Source: Patiria miniata
Lineage: Eukaryota; Echinodermata; Asteroidea; Valvatida; Asterinidae
Assembly (NCBI RefSeq): GCF_015706575.1
Contig: NW_024037069.1
Span: 32,881,315-32,945,314 of the forward strand
DNA: 64,000 bases
Reading direction: 5' to 3'
Below, piece by piece: positions 1-11,114 of the stretch. Every line of letters starts with the position of its first letter. The first letter of the stretch is position 1. A program made the position numbers and the translations under genes. A model generated the notes under the pieces. The model worked only from the letters and a program-made list of their open reading frames with translations. It was not told the DNA's origin and searched no databases.

Positions 1-237
1 TTTTTGCTGATGAATCCCTCCCCCCCCCCCCCCCCTCGAAAATTCCTGGATCCGTCCCTGAGGTACAATCAGGGCCTTATTTTGGGTGAAAATGCAATTT
101 CAGAGCGGGGAACTCATAGGGTGTGTTCAGCATGGTCAAAGCTATCCACAACCCCGGAATCAGGTTGCCTAAGAAAATGTCAGACGAAGTTGAAAGATGC
201 AGTTTTCAACTGACGGCCTATGACAACCTGTTCCACC
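1..237. other. No gene seen; C-tract flank
   Basis: A run of about 16 C near position 20 is followed by ordinary A/T-rich sequence. The reading frame here is not supported by splice signals or a recognisable domain. It ends where the first MITE-like repeat begins. Confidence 0.4.
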
Positions 238-690
238 CTATGGGTGCACACCTGTAAATAGGCCTAAACCCGTCCGCCGAGCTCGTACCCTCAAATTATT
301 ATATGTTAGAGAGTTCTGAGAGCCATAACATTTATGAGAATTGAAGAGATATGGTAATGAACCTCTGGTCCGGACTTGGGGCTTCCAATTCTGAGCATTT
401 TGGATGCAATTGGGCTCGAAAGTGGCGCTATTTGTGGAGGCATCGTTTTACAAGATGGCTACCCGTTCCGCTTTTGGGAAAATAGGGGTCGTCGTCGTTG
501 GGCGAGAATTTCTCGAAAAATCAATGGTCAACCCAACCAAAAATGAAAAGAAATTGAAAGATGACATGTCGATCATCATTTTTCTGCTTAAATACACGTG
601 AGAGTTCTGAGTATTTTTAAAAGAATTTTGAAGTATGGGCATCTAGCACTATGTCTATGGGAATGTTTTTGCACTGTTGCACCCCTATAG
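238..690. repeat. MITE-like repeat R1, copy 1
   Basis: The ends are a short inverted pair, CTATGGGTGCA and TGCACCCCTATAG. The interior contains landmark words also found in other copies, such as 'gtccgccgagctc', 'agagagttctgagagccat' and 'tcaatggtcaaccca'. Related copies or pieces lie near 20,643-21,115, 30,240-30,478, 32,268-32,640, 35,945-36,295, 60,895-61,372 and 62,563-63,110. It has no coding capacity. The superfamily is not clear, because the flanking target duplication could not be fixed by eye. Confidence 0.6.
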
Positions 691-781
691 TCTTGGCGCA
701 AGACGACAGTGATCGCGGACGTGCATAGTGCGCCCTCTAATGTCACAACAATTAGACCAGCGGACAGGATGATTATTTAAT

Positions 782-1258
782 GAAGTTCTGCATGTAGCAC
801 TTTCAAAATCTAGGATTTGAAAGCCCAACTTAATAAGCTTTCTTTTAGTCACTGTACAAGAATCATTCAAATCACTCATGTACTTTTCAAGTAACGGAAT
901 TTTAAACACAAGCACCGTTTTAAAGTTCTGTCCACGGATCACACAAAAATAAAGTAAGTGTATTTCAGCAAAAAGAAAACAATTGACATAGTTTTGTATG
1001 TGAATTGTATTCGTTTTGCTGAAGGCACACTTACTTGCCTTTAATTTTTGTGAACCGTGGACAGAATTTTAAAACGGTGGTTGTGTTTAAGATTCCGTAA
1101 CTTAAAAGTACATGAGCGATTCGAATGATTCTTGTACTAAAGGAAAGGTTATTAATTTGGCTTTCATATCCTAGATTTTGAAAGTACTACATGCCGAGCT
1201 TCATAAAAAAAATATTCCTAACATTTGGGTTTCCTTTTTTTTTGACTCACCCTGTACA
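782..1258. mobile_element. Long-TIR MITE, family L, copy 1
   Basis: The two halves are inverted copies of each other over more than 120 bp: the left half runs through 'ctgcatgtagcac' and 'tgtccacggatcac', and the right half holds their complements. The right end is 'gactcaccctgta'. A second copy, with an enlarged centre, lies at 14,529-15,150 inside intron 4 of the lipase gene. Non-coding. Confidence 0.6.
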
Positions 1259-1734
1259 GTAACCGTTCAATGCAGCTCCGGTCTGTTTCTTACATTAATT
1301 CCAAGTAGGCATTTATGACTACAACGTTAACATGGTCGTAATGTTGACCGGTCACCATATATTTTAAAGGTCGGCACTATAAAGAAGAATTAACAATGAA
1401 ATCATTAATACAGTGACATCGTGAAAGGAAAACCATTCAAATGGAATAACTGTCTTTACAGATGTCCACGGAGTATTAATTTAGTTTTGTTTTTGCCAAG
1501 GAATACGCGTTTAAATTCAGTGACGAACGTGATGCAGAAACGGATGGAGTATATAAATGTAATTTTGTAGGGGCACTTGCTAAGCTTGCGTCATAGGAGA
1601 GGGCAATAATTGGTGGCTTTTGATGGAACTTATGAACAGTCGAAAGTTGCTTGTCTCTTGTCAGCTTCTGTGCGGGGGCGGGGAAGGGTGGGGGCTAGGG
1701 GGATGGTTGGGGATGTAGGCAGCGGCGGCTGAAC

Positions 1735-2060
1735 GGTTTTCAAACTGGGGGGGGGGGGGGGGGGGGGGGGCATCACCAAAAAGGGACACTTGGCCTCCGT
1801 AAAATCAAAAAGTCGGGGGGGGGGGCGTTCTAAACCGGTCATTATGCAAACCGGTCATCATATCAGAACTCTCTATAATAATATGTCGGGAAATTGTTAC
1901 TGATAACAAATTATCCAAAATTTTAGGGCCAGTTTTGTTTTCATCTCGAGGGGCCACATTTATGTCGGCAAAAGGGGCACTTGGGTAAATCGGGGGGGGG
2001 GGGGGGGGGGGAAGTGCCCCCCTCCCAGCCCCCACCCGGTTCCGCCGCCCCTGGATACAA
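1735..2060. repeat. Poly-G-bearing repeat
   Basis: Three G tracts (roughly 1,748-1,770, 1,815-1,825 and 1,992-2,010) are separated by words such as 'gacacttggcctccg' that recur in other poly-G repeats of the window (for example near 22,500). It is probably a hAT-like non-autonomous element, by analogy with the better-bounded copies at 13,182-13,473 and 3,072-3,314. Its ends are not resolved. Confidence 0.45.
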
Positions 2061-2758
2061 GGCAGTATAGTAACCCCTCTCCAAACTTTTGCCACTGCTG
2101 AAAGGTCTTTAACCCTTCACGCTTGGGAAAACACCTACAGAATTGTCATTGTTAACTTTTGCATAATGATTATGGCGCCTGTCTCACTTTTGTTGAAGGC
2201 GAAGTTTTTACGTACGAAGTTAACTTTATTGCTTGATATGGGCGGACCCAAGTTTGGCTCAGGAGTCAGGAGGGTGAAGCGGGCATATGTTTTTCCCCTG
2301 TCAATTCCTCCTTTTTCAGTTCCAGCCATATTCGCCACTGCATGCTTGGGGCTTTGTCTCGTGGTTGGGGAAGAAAATAATGTAGGCCCGATGTTATTTT
2401 GATCCAGAGAGGAACAAGGATGTTTGTTGCTACATGCTTATGAAAAGTGGTTCACAAAAGTGGTCGGCACATCGAGCATGTAATCGCTACTTTTACACTC
2501 ATCCCAACATTTTTATTGTCATGTTTACCGGTTTCCCCTATTTTTCAGTGGACATCTGGTTGAATCATCGCGAGCGATTTGCAGCAATCACGTCACTCAC
2601 CTAGCTCATCTACCGCGTGGGCTCGCGTCGCCTAGCGTGCATTCCCCGGACCAGCCAACGGGGAACCGAGCCCCAGACAACCCATATATCAACCCGGTGC
2701 TGGCCTGGCGAATTACGCTCCGCCGTAAATTCACGGTTGGGAGCCCCGAAGTGCCAAA

Positions 2759-2840
2759 CCCAATGCCAACGGGTGATATCTTTTTCTTCTGCCCGTTCAA
2801 ATTCCACGCGGGCAGAAAAGATATCACCCGTTGGGATTGG
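2759..2840. repeat. Hairpin-forming inverted repeat
   Basis: About 37 bases in each arm pair with a few mismatches. The arms contain AACGGGTGATATCTTTT and its complement, separated by about 10 bases around 2,795-2,810. It could be a small foldback element or a cruciform site. No gene is attached to it. Confidence 0.6.
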
Positions 2841-3071
2841 GTTCGACGCTGGAATTCCTGATTTCGGGCTATGCTGGTTTCGAAATGAAGGGTTTATTAG
2901 GTTTCCTCTCCGTGTGTAGGCTTGGGGGAGGGGCGAAGTTTCGGCGCATATAGGCTTATATCTCAAATCAGTTCAGATTGAATTTCGTTTGAGAATGGAG
3001 AAAAAAAATACATAGGCCGTATAGGCTACATGGTTGAGTCTTACAACCGATACAAGGGAGTTATATAGTGC

Positions 3072-3314
3072 CATGGGCGTCACGGGGGGGGGGGGCAAGG
3101 CGGGGGGGGGGGGGCGCTTTCCGGCTCCCACCCGACAAGGAAAAAAGGGGGAAGCAAAAGAGGTGCGAAGTCATATTGTTGTTAATTTAATGCGTTGGGG
3201 GGGGGGGGGGGCAAAATAATGTCCGTGCCCACCCTCGAAAAAATGATCAAAAATATAGGGATTTTGGGGAAAAATTGGCTTTGCCCCCCAGAAAAAATGC
3301 TGGCGACGCCCATG
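3072..3314. mobile_element. hAT-type MITE with poly-G core
   Basis: The 10-bp terminal inverted repeats are perfect (CATGGGCGTC / GACGCCCATG). The element is flanked by an exact 8-bp target duplication, TATAGTGC, at 3,064-3,071 and 3,315-3,322. An 8-bp duplication is typical of hAT elements. Two long G tracts fill the centre. Non-coding. Confidence 0.75.
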
Positions 3315-3812
3315 TATAGTGCTGACTTCAGATGTTAAAAAAGAGTATTGCACATTTTGCGCTTAGTATTCCAGGTATAAGGCCTCTAGAGAAGACACTC
3401 TTGGGTAATCGTATTCGTCAGCGCTTCCACTTGCAGTCTGATCTCTCTTTCTTGTTCCCGGAGATAGTTGACTTTCAGCTCAGCTTTAATCCTTTCTTTA
3501 TCAAATGATAATCTGAGATTCAGTTACTCTTTTTTAGCTTGCTTAGTATGCCAAATATGATTCATATTTTCCAAAACGCGATACGCGCTTTACGTTGTTA
3601 CCTTTTGATCCCTGGCTGCCCAAAGTATGGATGGGTTTGGCATAGTTAAACACAATTTAAGAAGAAAATAAACGAAAAATAAAGTTTAGAAACAGCTTTT
3701 ATAATATTTTCATTCTTTAAACTTTGATAAACCTGCAAATGTTTCAATTTTCTCAAATGGATATATCGCGTTTTGAAAATAGACTCTACAACTGTGTATA
3801 CCAATTAGGCTA
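3315..3812. other. No feature recognised
   Basis: A/T-rich intergenic sequence without a supported gene, repeat or RNA. Confidence 0.35.
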
Positions 3813-4168
3813 AGGCCAAAAAAAAAAATAAGTCGGTCTCTGGTCAGCGCGCGTCGATTTTAACCATGCGCGTCAATCTTTTTTTTTTCCAAAATGTTCC
3901 GCGGTAGCTCCAACAGCGCTCTAGTGCCGCACCTCCTCAATTTTTTTTACCAAAGAGCACCAAGGAATGGGAAATTGCACCAAGGCAAATGATCGAGAGC
4001 ACCAAGGCAAATAATGGAGGACACCAATATACATGAGGATACCAAAAAGCAAAATAGTACCCCACCTTGTCTGTACAATCCAAGCTTGAAGGAAAAAAAA
4101 AAGCCGCTTCCCCGCGTCAATTCCAGAACTTTGGTCTGACCAGAGACTGAATATTTTTTTTTTGGCCT
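3813..4168. mobile_element. TA-flanked MITE R2, type a, copy 1
   Basis: The terminal inverted repeats start AGGCCAAAAAAAA and continue into 'gtcggtctctggtc'; the complement closes the element. It is flanked by TA on both sides, as in Tc1/mariner-type insertions. The interior contains several 'caccaagg' subrepeats. Other type-a copies lie at 26,046-26,408 and 47,956-48,321. Non-coding. Confidence 0.7.
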
Positions 4169-4908
4169 AATCCTAACATGCCGTCAAAACGTATCCATAT
4201 CGGCTTTTCACAATTTGCAAGAAAGGTTGATAATGTTCGGTTACCGGTTGTCCCTCCTTTCCCGACAGTGGCAGAGATACGGGTGTTGGACCCAAATTCC
4301 TGCTACCCCCCCCCCCCCCAGCCAAACCTACATCCGCCCTAGGTCTTCATTCGGTTTTTGAAAAATGCAATACCTAAAATACCACATCACACAAGGTCAT
4401 CCGAAAATCTCTCATATAAGCCAGCCACCTAGTCGCTGTGGACTCCAGACGAGTCGTTAATGTCACTTACCACCTGGCTTTCCTTATTATCCAAGTCGGC
4501 AAATCTCCTCGCGCCCCAAGGGACCAATGTCATTACGGGCAAAATTAGTCTGACTTCCTATTTGCCTGTGTTTTCTGCTATTAGGAGGATAAACAAACCA
4601 TAACGACATAACGAAATCATTCATTGGTCTGTTTTATACATCCGGTGGGTATGCTTGGGTGAAGTCCCGTCACATTTTTCACACAAAAACGTTTGTTCCA
4701 GGCCAGGTACATCATTTCCTTAAATGTTGATACTGTCTTTTCTCAGCTATGATGTACGTATGTTCATGTTATTTATTTCCTTGGACATTATTCTTTGTAT
4801 TTCATTATCTTATTGTGTTTTTTTCTTGTGCGTCCTAAATCGTATTTGGGCCCAATTATTTGGGTTTATCCGTAAAAAAGAAAAAAAAAACCAACACAAA
4901 ATAATTTG
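4169..4908. other. No feature recognised
   Basis: A short C tract near 4,305 is followed by A/T-rich sequence. An open frame near 4,724 is low-complexity and hydrophobic and has no support as a gene. Confidence 0.35.
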
Positions 4909-5125
4909 GCATAAAATTGATTCGCCAGCTAAGAACTTGGAAGAAAAGTTTTCCCCCTCTTATTTATTTCTTCCATAGCACCATTAGGCTTGTTCACATT
5001 AGGCTTGGATTTGGCATAAAATTGATTCGCCAACTAAGAACTTGGAAGAAAAGTTTTTTCCCTCTTATTTATTTCTTCCATAGCACCATTAGGCTTGTTC
5101 ACATTAGGCGTGGATTCGGCATCTG
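4909..5125. repeat. Two-copy tandem repeat, 104-bp period
   Basis: The block starting 'ggcataaaattgatt' at 4,909 repeats at 5,013 with only a few differences. It includes 'cttggaagaaaagttt' and 'gcaccattaggcttg' in both copies. Confidence 0.85.
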
Positions 5126-5642
5126 GTTATAATCAATTCCATTATAACTTCAAGCTAAGACGTAACTTTAATTTTTGAAATTAACTTGAACCCCCTCCCC
5201 CCCCCCACAATCAAACAAACAACCCAACCAACAGATTGACACAAAAGACGTCCATTTTTGCCCAAGAGTTCATGTTATGGGCCTTGTGTCGCAAAGTGCA
5301 GAATTCCTTATAAGTCTACAATAATCTGGCTTTTGCTGTAATTTTCAGAAATGAACTATTTGAGGGGTTAGTATAATAGATCATATATTGTTACATGACA
5401 TATTTGAAGGTTGTGTTCGAAACTGCTGGAAAAACCAAGAAAAACAAAACTGTTCAAGTAGTCTAGTTCCCTGACTCCACTAAATATGAAATGGATCAAA
5501 TTTACATATGCCGGAAAATTGTAAGGTAAGGGTACCAGTCTAGCTGGCCTGCACCCGTTCACGAACATGTAACCAATAGCAAACAAAATTTGGACTGAAT
5601 TAATGGTAAATTTGGAGCAGTAGGTGAAAGATAGTAAGGATT

Positions 5643-5674
5643 TTCCAACGGTGGTCGGCCGACCACCGCTGGAA
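5643..5674. repeat. 32-bp near-perfect palindrome
   Basis: The centre GGTGGTCGGCCGACCACC is a perfect palindrome. The outer bases TTCCAAC and GCTGGAA extend it with one mismatch pair. It may be a cruciform-forming site, or the centre of a small element whose ends were not found. Confidence 0.7.
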
Positions 5675-8150
5675 ATTTTTACAAAAATACCATTTTCTTA
5701 GAAATGACTGACAGCAGGTGCCATAATTTTATAGGATGCTTAAGACTGTCAGTTTACCAACATCCTAGTAAGGTGTTTTGTAAACACTTGGTAGTTTTAT
5801 TTTTCGATGTTTGCAAATGTTGTATATTCCTTTTAAATCCTACCGCATTACAATGAAAAGTTGGTTTTTTGATTCCACATTTGGCGTTGAAGATGTACGC
5901 ATATAAGTCTATATTTTGAAGTTGACAATCATTATGAAATAGCCGTTTGTTAAGTGAGCAAAATGATGTTTTGAACCACTTCCAGCGTTTTAAAATGAGT
6001 ATTATTGGTCAAGTGAGTGTAGAAATAGCCAGAAAGAGAAAATGCTGGAACATAATCAAATATCCTTTTCAATCAAAAATCCTCAATAAATTTTTTTTTT
6101 CCTTTCTGAATGTAATGTTGTCTGTATCGCTGGCGCCGAATTTCAACTAGAAAATGCCTTTGAAAATCCATCAAGGTTGAGCTTAATCTTATTCAAAAAT
6201 GATAAGATAACACGAGGTTTAAAAATCAAGAAAACGTAATTCAAGGCGAGATTTACTCGGGAACTGGTCTCGGCGCTGCGCAAATTAGCAACGACAGACT
6301 TCCCAGATTGCCAAAGGCACCGCGGCCCAAGCAAGGGATTCCTACCGGACGCAAGCGTGACAAGATGGCCGGATTCTCCTCACACGTCGCGGTCGACTCG
6401 AGTTTGATGGATTGCACGACAGCGTGGCCGTGTCAGTTGCAGAGTGATATTGGCGTTAACGTTGTTTTCTGTCTGTCTCCGATTGTTACTTATCTCTTTG
6501 AGAGATATCGAGTTAACTCCCTGCAATTTGAAATTCCGCATGCCCCTTTTAGCCACAAAGAACTCCACGTTTTGGGAGTTAATAATGACGTCATTTTTTT
6601 CTTCAGATGATTGTTTCAACATGAGGAAATCCATTCCCTGCTGACACGCCCCTTGCACAAAGGTCTGCTAATAGACTTCACTAGAATGGACAAAATATGA
6701 TTGGTGGATACAAGTTGTAGTGCGTACCAGAGCCCACCAATCACAAGCCAATTTTCGCCAAATAGCTACAGCGGGCTTTGTTTTGTTACATATCCCATTA
6801 CATCCCCACACGTGCACTCGGCAGGATCACTAGGATGAGACATGATCCTCTCATAATTATTCAGAGTTTCTCCTAACAGAAGATTTTGACTACGGTACAT
6901 TGGCATCGTGTATCATTAATTAGATATCGTCCAACTTTCTGAGAAGCGGATGTGGATACTATTTGACTCATTGTTTTCTTCCAACACTTCATTTTTGCCT
7001 GATTTAAACTACTGATACAAGAGGTAAGTTGTCTTTATTTCGTTTGCTTGTTTACGAAATACGTTGTGTTTATTTTGTTTGTAAGTTGTGTTTATTGTTT
7101 TGGCTTGTTTACGAAGTTGTGTCTATTTTGTTTGCTTGTTTACGAAATACATAAATTTATATAGGGCTCGCGCCTATTAATAAAGCTTTCCAAAATTGGC
7201 TGTTGATCGCTGACTTTGCAAACCTCGATGATGGATAATTTTGTACAGACGTTTAGTTGTTTAATCAAACGATTGAACATGTAGTTCTGTGAGTTCCATG
7301 GTTCACCATAGGATTCAGATTTAAAAAAAGGCGCAGAGTTGTTTTTAAAAACTGTCTTTAGACATGAACATTCTTGAAAAGCTGATTTTAACTTTTGTCT
7401 CTGCAGTTACACTTACAAAATAATGTTCGGTAATTGAGGGTTTAAAGATATATTTCTAGACTTTTTGTTATCACTTTCATTCTAATTAAAAAGATTAATT
7501 ACAATTACATATAAAGTAAATGAGAGTAGGCCTAATCGAAAGTTTTACGAAGAGTGAAAGAGTGAGTAAACTCCATTATTCGACTTCAGAGCATGGAGTA
7601 GAGCCACTTGTCAAGCGGCTCTGATCTCAACCACTGTGCAGTGTTTTATGATCATGTAATCAACACCTTGCTGAGCTCAATTGAATTAGACGGACGAGAT
7701 CTGTTTTTTACGAGGTAACAATTGCTCCCGGTGGACCTGTGCGATTTCGAAAATCGAGCTTCTTTCTTTTTCTGTAAAGTTTAGAGAGATGTTAGGCGAA
7801 TCCTGTCACTCAAGCGTTTTGAGTTATGGCTAATTCTATTTTAGGGTGAATGGGAAACTGAGTCAATGTAAAAAAGTCAGCCTCCTGGTTATGGAGATAT
7901 TATTCAAGGGGCACTGAGGGCAACATAAATATTGTTTAGGTGCAATTCACGATTTTGAATGGGGGCATGGGAGGGGGTGGACCTCCGCTGGGGGGACGTG
8001 CCCCCCCCCCACCCCGTTACGCCACTGCTCCTTAAGAAGAACGTGTAGAGCAGAGTCCCCCAAGCCGAAGTCTGTGACCAAACCATGGTTTCGAGAAAGT
8101 CCTGTAAATTCGCCCATCCATGATGCATGTCTTGCTTTGGATCATGGAGC
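5675..8150. other. Gene-poor stretch
   Basis: No gene is supported here. A degenerate tandem repeat of about 50-60 bp built on 'gtttgcttgtttacgaa' occupies about 7,027-7,150. A C tract lies near 8,000. Open frames around 6,308-6,658 on both strands have no recognisable domain or splice signals. Confidence 0.35.
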
Positions 8151-8772
8151 GCAACATATGAGAACAGTAAACCCCATGGGGGGGGGGGGGGGAAGGGGGG
8201 GGGGAGGGGGGGGGGAGGGACTTGCATTTTGTCAAGGCTATTTAGAAATTTTCAACCCAGAAACTTCCCCCGCAGCTCACTAGATTCGGGTCCCTCCCGC
8301 TGCAGTGTCCCTTTTCGGATATCACGACAAATTGCGTTGTTTTTTCCCCGAGACTGAAGCTTTGTCTTACAGCTAGAAGACAGTAACGAATTCAGCAACA
8401 GCTCAAAAACACAATAAGAACAAATATGACAATTGTTTTTGAATTTATTCAAGGGCAGTTTAGTAAAGCCGGTCCCAGGCATGCAACTTTTCCTCGGATC
8501 AGCTGATTTCCTCTTTTTTTCACTTCCAATGTGTGCCATTGAAAATAGAAAAACACTGTACAAAGTCTTGGAAAGTGTTGAATTTCCTCTTTTTTGTGAC
8601 TTCCCAGTTGCATGCCTGCGGTCCACGACCAGTCCTGAAATTAGATCTAGAGCGCACACAATTTTATTTAATTGATTTAGAATGACTATCCATTGTAAGT
8701 CTTTTCACGCATCTGGTCCACATGTTGGGCTGGCTTTAGCCCATTCATTGGAATTACTGGAAAATCATATGC
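8151..8772. repeat. Poly-G tracts and a GCATGC-ended repeat
   Basis: Long G tracts interrupted by single A residues fill 8,178-8,217. Downstream, 'ggcatgcaact' near 8,477 is mirrored by 'agttgcatgcc' near 8,607, which suggests a short MITE of about 140 bp. The 135-codon frame on the minus strand crosses this repeat and is not a credible gene. Confidence 0.4.
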
Positions 8773-9310
8773 AGGATGGTCCAAAATAAAAGGGAATTCA
8801 CTTTTGACAACAATGTTCACGTACTTTTACAAATTGTTGATTAGTAGTATACTGGCCTTTAAGCATAAGTGACGAACAAATCGTGAAATTGTATAATTTT
8901 GTCTCTGAGAAATGGCAGTTAGAACATTTCATGTGCGAAACCTGTTTGTCCACGGAGACATGGAACATTCCATCCGCATGACTTAAAGACAAAATATTAG
9001 CACAAGGATATTAGCACAAGGATTGTTAGTTCTACTTCTATTTCGAAAGGGTAACAACCGTGACATTTGATTGTTATGTGATGTCATGCAACAATGAACT
9101 TAATAAAAGTCTCAATAAAAGCTACCAGGTCAAACTCAAAGTATTTTTTTGCAAGGTTTCTTATTTTTGTTCGTTCAATTTACATAGAATAACACGTGGA
9201 CATAACTGATTTTGGTGACTTGTATTCAAATTAGTAAAAAATCACTAAAACTAAGTTTTTCACCATGCATGTTTGAAGGGCTACACTTTAGTCCTATTTT
9301 GAACCACCCT
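8773..9310. mobile_element. Candidate MITE with imperfect TIRs
   Basis: The left end AGGATGGTCCAAAATA is mirrored at the right by TATTTTGAACCACCCT with few mismatches. The ~540-bp interior has no coding capacity. No target duplication was identified, so the class is open. Confidence 0.45.
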
Positions 9311-10597
9311 ACACGACTGCACTGCCCGGTTCTCTTCACCAGCCTACAACTAGTCTGCGTCATACAATCAGTCAGTCAGTCAGTGAGAACAAGAGGACAC
9401 CAGAATAGCCCTCTGTAGAATGGGATGATCAGTAACAAAAAGTCCTTTCATAAGTCATATATTTGGCATCCTGTGCGACTTTGCTGGCCTTGGCTTGACA
9501 CACTCCAGACTCATGTACCAGATATTTACAGGTGCTAATATCTTCACATTTGATTTGTACTTATCAGCTGAACATATAAAACAGAGCAACAGACTCGCAA
9601 AGGAGAACCAACCAAAGAAAGAGTCTTGGTTTGTCCTTCAGGGTAAATTCTGTGGTACAACCCAAGGTCTTCTTAAATCTTGACTCTCCTTTGTTGGTGT
9701 GTGGGTCGGTTGAAATTATGGCCGTAAATCTCTATATTATGTAGTTTTTGTGATAAATCCATCGTTATACAACCTTCGCGAGTTACGGGCTGGTGTTTCA
9801 ATCTTCGCAGAGAGATAGTGGCGATATTTAAACATTTAGTTATTTCTGGGGAAACTTTTAGCTTTCAGTGGAACATCATTCATGCGAGTGGATGACAAGT
9901 GTTGGTTTTCTGAGGAGTATATGTGATGTTCTTATGGTTGGGGGAAGTTTTTGTGAGAATGTAAATGATGTACGGAACGTATTCACATTTCACAAACAAA
10001 TTGGACAACAATGTCTTCAAGCACAGACCAACGTCTTATCGACCCTTTGGCGGAATATGTTGCGATCTTATTGTTCACAATTGTCAAATTTCTTTTGATT
10101 TGAATGGATTAAAATGAGTCATATTTTTTGGTTATATTAATTTTTAGTTATTACTTTTTACCTCATCTATTAATGACTATCTGTCTTGATGAAATGGTGT
10201 GCACTGTGTAGATGGTGTTTCACCATTTTTAGTCCAACACCTTCCATTTTGTTCACGACCTAACTGTCACTCTATAACCATATTCAATGTTCTTCTCATT
10301 TTGCCCAATGCATGCCAATTCATGATTTCTTCGTTCCTTTGTTTACAGTGGCAGGTTTTTAAGCTCTCTGGGATGATTTCTGATTTATAGCCGACCCTCA
10401 CTGAAATACTGGCGGGTGGCCTTGTTGGGGTGAATTTTATGGTCGAAACTTGAGAGAAAAACCAAGTGTTTCATTAATTTGCAGAATCTCCAAGCCTGCA
10501 CTGGCTGAACTAAATATAACTTGGACTTTTTTTGGTTTTATGCAAAGTCTGTATGCACTTTTAGTTTTGAATCATTTGACGATTCCTTTTCAGGTGA
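9311..10597. other. No feature recognised
   Basis: Intergenic A/T-rich sequence. Several frames of 60-76 codons occur by chance and lack supporting signals. Confidence 0.35.
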
Positions 10598-10777
10598 AGC
10601 CCGGTTCATACTTCATGCGAATGCGAATGCGAAGCGAATTTGACATCATGAAACATTCGCTGCGAAATTCGCCGAGTTGAAATGTGTTCAACATTTACGA
10701 ATTCACAGCGCGAATACTCCCCACGATGTCACAAATTTGCGTTCGCTTTCGCTTTTGCGCCGAGTATGAACCGGGCT
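10598..10777. mobile_element. Small PIF/Harbinger-like MITE
   Basis: The terminal inverted repeats AGCCCGGTTCATACT / AGTATGAACCGGGCT bound a 180-bp palindrome-like element with internal 'gcgaatgcgaa' words. The flanks are TGA and TTA, close to the 3-bp TWA target of PIF/Harbinger elements. Related termini occur at 12,613-12,916 and 23,530-23,892. Confidence 0.65.
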
Positions 10778-11114
10778 TTAGTCGTTACAAGACGAATGTG
10801 CTCTTACGTTGCTTTTGAACCATTCAAAGACTTTTTGTTAAAAAATGTCATTTTTAGTTGATGGGCGTGGTACAAAAAAAGTTCAATTTAATTTTGTTTG
10901 TCCTGGTTAAACTCCTGATCGAGCTGAGATGTGCCATCTTGGACAAGATTTAGGACTTATACCTTTGTAAGAGGAGAAATGCGTCTTCAAGACAATAATC
11001 TCATTGATTCTGTTCTTCCATCAGGGTTATCCTGAGATTTCTGTAACTGAACTTGATTTCAAGGGGATGAAAGGGAAACTCTGGACAGGATTCTGATTGA
11101 CAGACACTTTGACG

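Noticed and set aside
6308-6658. Overlapping frames on both strands near 6.3-6.7 kb
   Set aside because: No recognisable domain, splice site or promoter. The composition is ordinary intergenic.
8252-8659. 135-codon frame on the minus strand
   Set aside because: It crosses a MITE-like repeat and a low-complexity region, with no domain, signal peptide or splice support.
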